Assembly (NCBI RefSeq): GCF_000003605.2
Contig: NW_003123906.1
Coordinates: 488,136-498,467 of the forward strand
DNA length: 10,332 nucleotides
Direction of reading: 5' to 3'
Source: Saccoglossus kowalevskii
Taxonomy: Eukaryota; Hemichordata; Enteropneusta; Harrimaniidae
The translations under genes and the position numbers were made by a program. The notes below the pieces were generated by a model. The model searched no databases. It was not told the origin of the DNA and saw only the letters and a program-made list of their open reading frames with translations. Of the stretch, positions 8,119-10,332 are shown in pieces (position 1 is the first letter of the stretch; each line of letters opens with the position of its first letter).

Positions 8119-8907
8119 GTAAGCTACATACGGATATTATTGAATAGTTTTGTCTTTCCACTAGATATATTTATTTATTTTACACACAAGTTCTGGAAAA
8201 AGGTATATACAAATATTAATATGTGGTTGGTATGTTTTTTTTCTACGTTACATATTGAATTAATAAAGCCAATTGAGTATTTATGATGATTGTGCATGCT
8301 GTTGTATATAGAAAGTAAGAAATAACATTATAATATGATTCGTATTCCAATATAAATATAGTCTTAACAGCAAACATGGCAGTGTTTGTTCGGTGAAAGA
8401 CTGAAAACACCACTTATCTGACGCATTAATACATTCATGAGAGGCAACAGTTGTCAGACAATGAGGTATTACTAATCACAATGTTTACTAAAGCCATTGC
8501 TTGAGGCAAGTGCATGGAACACAATATAGCAATGCGCGATAGGGATAATCCCATAACAAAGAAAAGGGCTTATTGCATAGAATACGTGCTACGGCATAGC
8601 TTTCAACTTTGCAGACAGTCTTGACCTAAAGCTCTTCCATTATGACACCGCAGTAATGTAATCATGATGTTATGTCCAATTTTATTTTTTAAATTATATT
8701 TAGGAATTATATTATTTTCAATATATTTCATGGTTTAAGAGTTGAGCAAAAACTAATGTGCGATATAAAGCCGCTTAAACCTGAAAAGTCATTTCGAATT
8801 CTCTCAACGTCAACTTCCCTGCGCATAGAAATGAGATGTTTCATTGACTGTGAAAAGGCCACAGTTTGAATTGACTTCAAAATTGGTTATTTTGTTCAAA
8901 ATGCATA
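8119..8907. other. Non-coding stretch, nothing recognised
   Basis: It is AT-rich with TTTA-type short runs near 8165-8180. I found no open frame with exon-like borders, no inverted terminal repeats and no RNA gene. If the two flanking exon candidates are real, this would be part of an intron of about 1.9 kb. Confidence 0.5.
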
Positions 8908-8952
8908 TACCATATTAGAATATTATATACATATTCTAATCCCAATATGGTA
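8908..8952. repeat. Imperfect inverted repeat (hairpin)
   Basis: The outer arms TACCATATT (8908-8916) and AATATGGTA (8944-8952) are exact reverse complements. The inner arms, AGAATAT starting at 8917 and ATATTCT starting at 8931, also pair. A few unpaired bases (AATCCC) break the right arm. Together they could form a bulged cruciform with a short AT loop. No target-site duplication was seen at its edges, so I cannot call it a transposon end. Confidence 0.55.
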
Positions 8953-9962
8953 AACTAACTGTAATTGGTATTCATTGTTTTAGCTTTTAGAACGACATTG
9001 ATGGACAAATCATAACTACACAAACATAACCAATGATAAGTCGGTGACAGAAACTACATTAACCTAATACGACTATTGCACGTTACTGTCACCGCCATGT
9101 TGTTTCGCACACGAAGACAGCATCCTTGCTATCTTAGTTCCTGACTATTTCGCTATGCGCAATCGTTATGTGATGAGAACTGGTTAGATCAAACCAACAT
9201 GGAAGGAGACATGAACATGATACTGAGAATTGAATATGATTAGAAAATATAGCGCCTTCTCAATTTGTTCCAACCATGTGCTATTCCATGCAATGCAATG
9301 ACAGGTAAATCTGGAATTCGATAATTTCCCTAATTTCTATATGTCAATTACTTTCAACAGTGTCACTATAGTTCCACCGATGTCAATATATCACGCGTTT
9401 ATTCTCATGAAACTCTTCAATTGGTCGGTAATATTGGAAACTGCTATCCAACACATCTTATTCAACAGGAATACACTCGCATCAATCGTAATTAATTTCA
9501 GTTTGTCTTTCACGAGGTAAAAACATTCAATGGTTTTGGTTCTAGTGCGATATATCGCTGAAAAACTGCACTCATTACTTAGTACATACTCGTATACAGT
9601 GTTCAATCCCACTCTACTCATTCCTGTTAGGCACACAGTCAGCTGGCGTACAAGTGCGAATAAAATAAATACGCCATCTTGAATACGGCTTCAAAGCAAA
9701 TAAGAGACAAGTTGAGACACGGGTTTTTTAGATTCCTTTTTCAAATACCAACATTTCACAGTCAAACGATCCATCTTCCCACGATCGTGGCATTTCACCA
9801 TTTCCAGAAACGTACTGTAAACGCACATATAGCTATAATAAATTCTAATCTTCACTGATTAGTCTACTCACAGTAATAACATTTTTTGTATTCATTGGTT
9901 ACAATGACAGTGATTAAAAACATAGTACAGGCGCCCGACAGTCTCAAGAGTTGGCTTTGTGC
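8953..9962. other. Non-coding stretch, nothing recognised
   Basis: There is an 81-codon open frame on the minus strand (9391-9636) with no recognisable family and no clear splice borders. A GC-richer patch near 9090-9125 contains CACCGCCATG, a good-looking start context on +, but that frame stops after 15 codons. No repeat array or RNA gene was seen. Confidence 0.5.
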
Positions 9963-9970
9963 TGATTGGC
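9963..9970 (-). promoter_or_regulatory. NF-Y-type CCAAT box (reverse orientation)
   Basis: TGATTGGC, inside GCTGATTGGCTAA, fits the NF-Y consensus (CTGATTGGYT) without mismatch and lies beside a slightly GC-richer patch (AGGCGCCCGA). NF-Y sites usually sit 60-100 bp upstream of a transcription start, so this could belong to a promoter for sequence beyond about 10030. One motif match of this length is weak evidence on its own. Confidence 0.3.
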
Positions 9971-10028
9971 TAAATTATGGGGCCTCTTCTTATCACTTAT
10001 AATCTGTCATCTTCATGCGTTGTCACAG

Positions 10029-10154
10029 ATGGAACAGCACAGCCAGCAACCCGTGTTACAGCATTTGTTTGTTATAATGTCGCCGCTTGTACCAGTAATT
10101 TCGACATTCCTCGGATATGTATCAGCAGTTATACGAGACAAAATTGTGAAATCG
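10029..10154 (+). CDS. Candidate exon, unrecognised product, two possible frames
   Basis: It is bounded by TTGTCACAG (ending 10028) and a GTATGT donor at 10155, and is 126 nt and GC-richer than its surroundings. Two frames are open. Entered in phase 1, it encodes a cysteine-containing polar stretch, with FVCYNVAAC and ICISSYTRQNCEI, leaves in phase 1, and has purines at about 28 of 42 first codon positions. Entered in phase 0, or started at the ATG at 10029, it encodes MEQHSQQP, then a hydrophobic run ending FLGYVSAVIRDKIVKS, with about 20 of 42 purine first positions. The base pattern favours phase 1, which also fits the candidate exon ending at 8118. I cannot name a family for either product. 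Confidence 0.33.
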
Positions 10155-10223
10155 GTATGTTTTATTTCTTACAGTTTGTTTTCGAAAATGTTAACATACT
10201 AACAAAACACGTTTTGTATTCAG

Positions 10224-10261
10224 TTATGGGATCTCGATGTCTGTCGCGTAGTTTACCCCAT
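10224..10261 (+). CDS. Possible 38-nt micro-exon
   Basis: It lies between GTATTCAG (ending 10223) and a strong GTAAGG donor at 10262. It continues either frame of the preceding candidate without a stop: entered in phase 1 it gives MGSRCLSRSLPH after a split Val, and entered in phase 0 it gives LWDLDVCRVVYP. The very short length means the splice-site pair could easily be a coincidence. Confidence 0.15.
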
Positions 10262-10332
10262 GTAAGGACAAATAATTCGAAAGTTAAAATGAGTGCTGAT
10301 ACTTTTTTTTACGGAATTCAAATTTTCGATGA

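Noticed and set aside
9090-9150. Possible gene start with a good context (CACCGCCATG)
   Set aside because: The frame ends after 15 codons with no convincing donor before the stop.
9391-9636. 81-codon minus strand open frame
   Set aside because: No recognisable domain and no splice borders; the purine-first bias looked for in the other candidates was not evident.

Overview
The window is eukaryotic nuclear DNA. It is AT-rich and has GT-AG introns, simple-sequence repeats and long non-coding stretches, with no sign of bacterial operon structure. The only gene I can name with confidence is on the + strand: the 3' end of an RNF213-like gene (a giant AAA+ ATPase/E3 ubiquitin ligase, called mysterin in vertebrates). 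RNF213 occurs in vertebrates and in a number of invertebrates, so a metazoan is likely. The AT content and the moderate divergence from the vertebrate protein (judged from memory, not by alignment) suggest an invertebrate. I cannot place it further.

Positions 1-5850 hold the last nine coding exons of this gene: 1-116, 207-345, 473-556, 3160-3340, 3541-3823, 4152-4337, 4810-4902, 5337-5542 and 5694-5850. All eight introns begin GT and end AG, every junction keeps the reading frame, and the exons join to 480 complete residues and a TAG stop. They correspond to the C-terminal helical domain that follows the RING and RZ-finger parts of RNF213. The ATPase core, RING and RZ finger must lie upstream of position 1. 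A possible poly(A) signal lies at 6133-6138.

The introns are uneven. The first two are 90 and 127 nt. The third is 2603 nt and holds only short repeats, one GC-richer block and no recognisable exon. The fourth is 200 nt and is almost entirely a (TATT)n microsatellite that starts inside its own 5' splice site.

From about 5851 to 10332 there is no gene I can name. This part contains a decayed minisatellite of about 32 bp units (6566-6849), an imperfect hairpin (8908-8952), and two exon-like islands (about 7995-8118 and 10029-10154). The islands show a coding-like base pattern and compatible splice phases. They could be pieces of a second, unrecognised + strand gene with one membrane segment and a cysteine-containing stretch, or they could be chance. 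A perfect NF-Y-type CCAAT motif at 9963-9970 supports a different model, in which a new gene starts near 10029. I found no tRNA, rRNA, CRISPR array or intact transposon.
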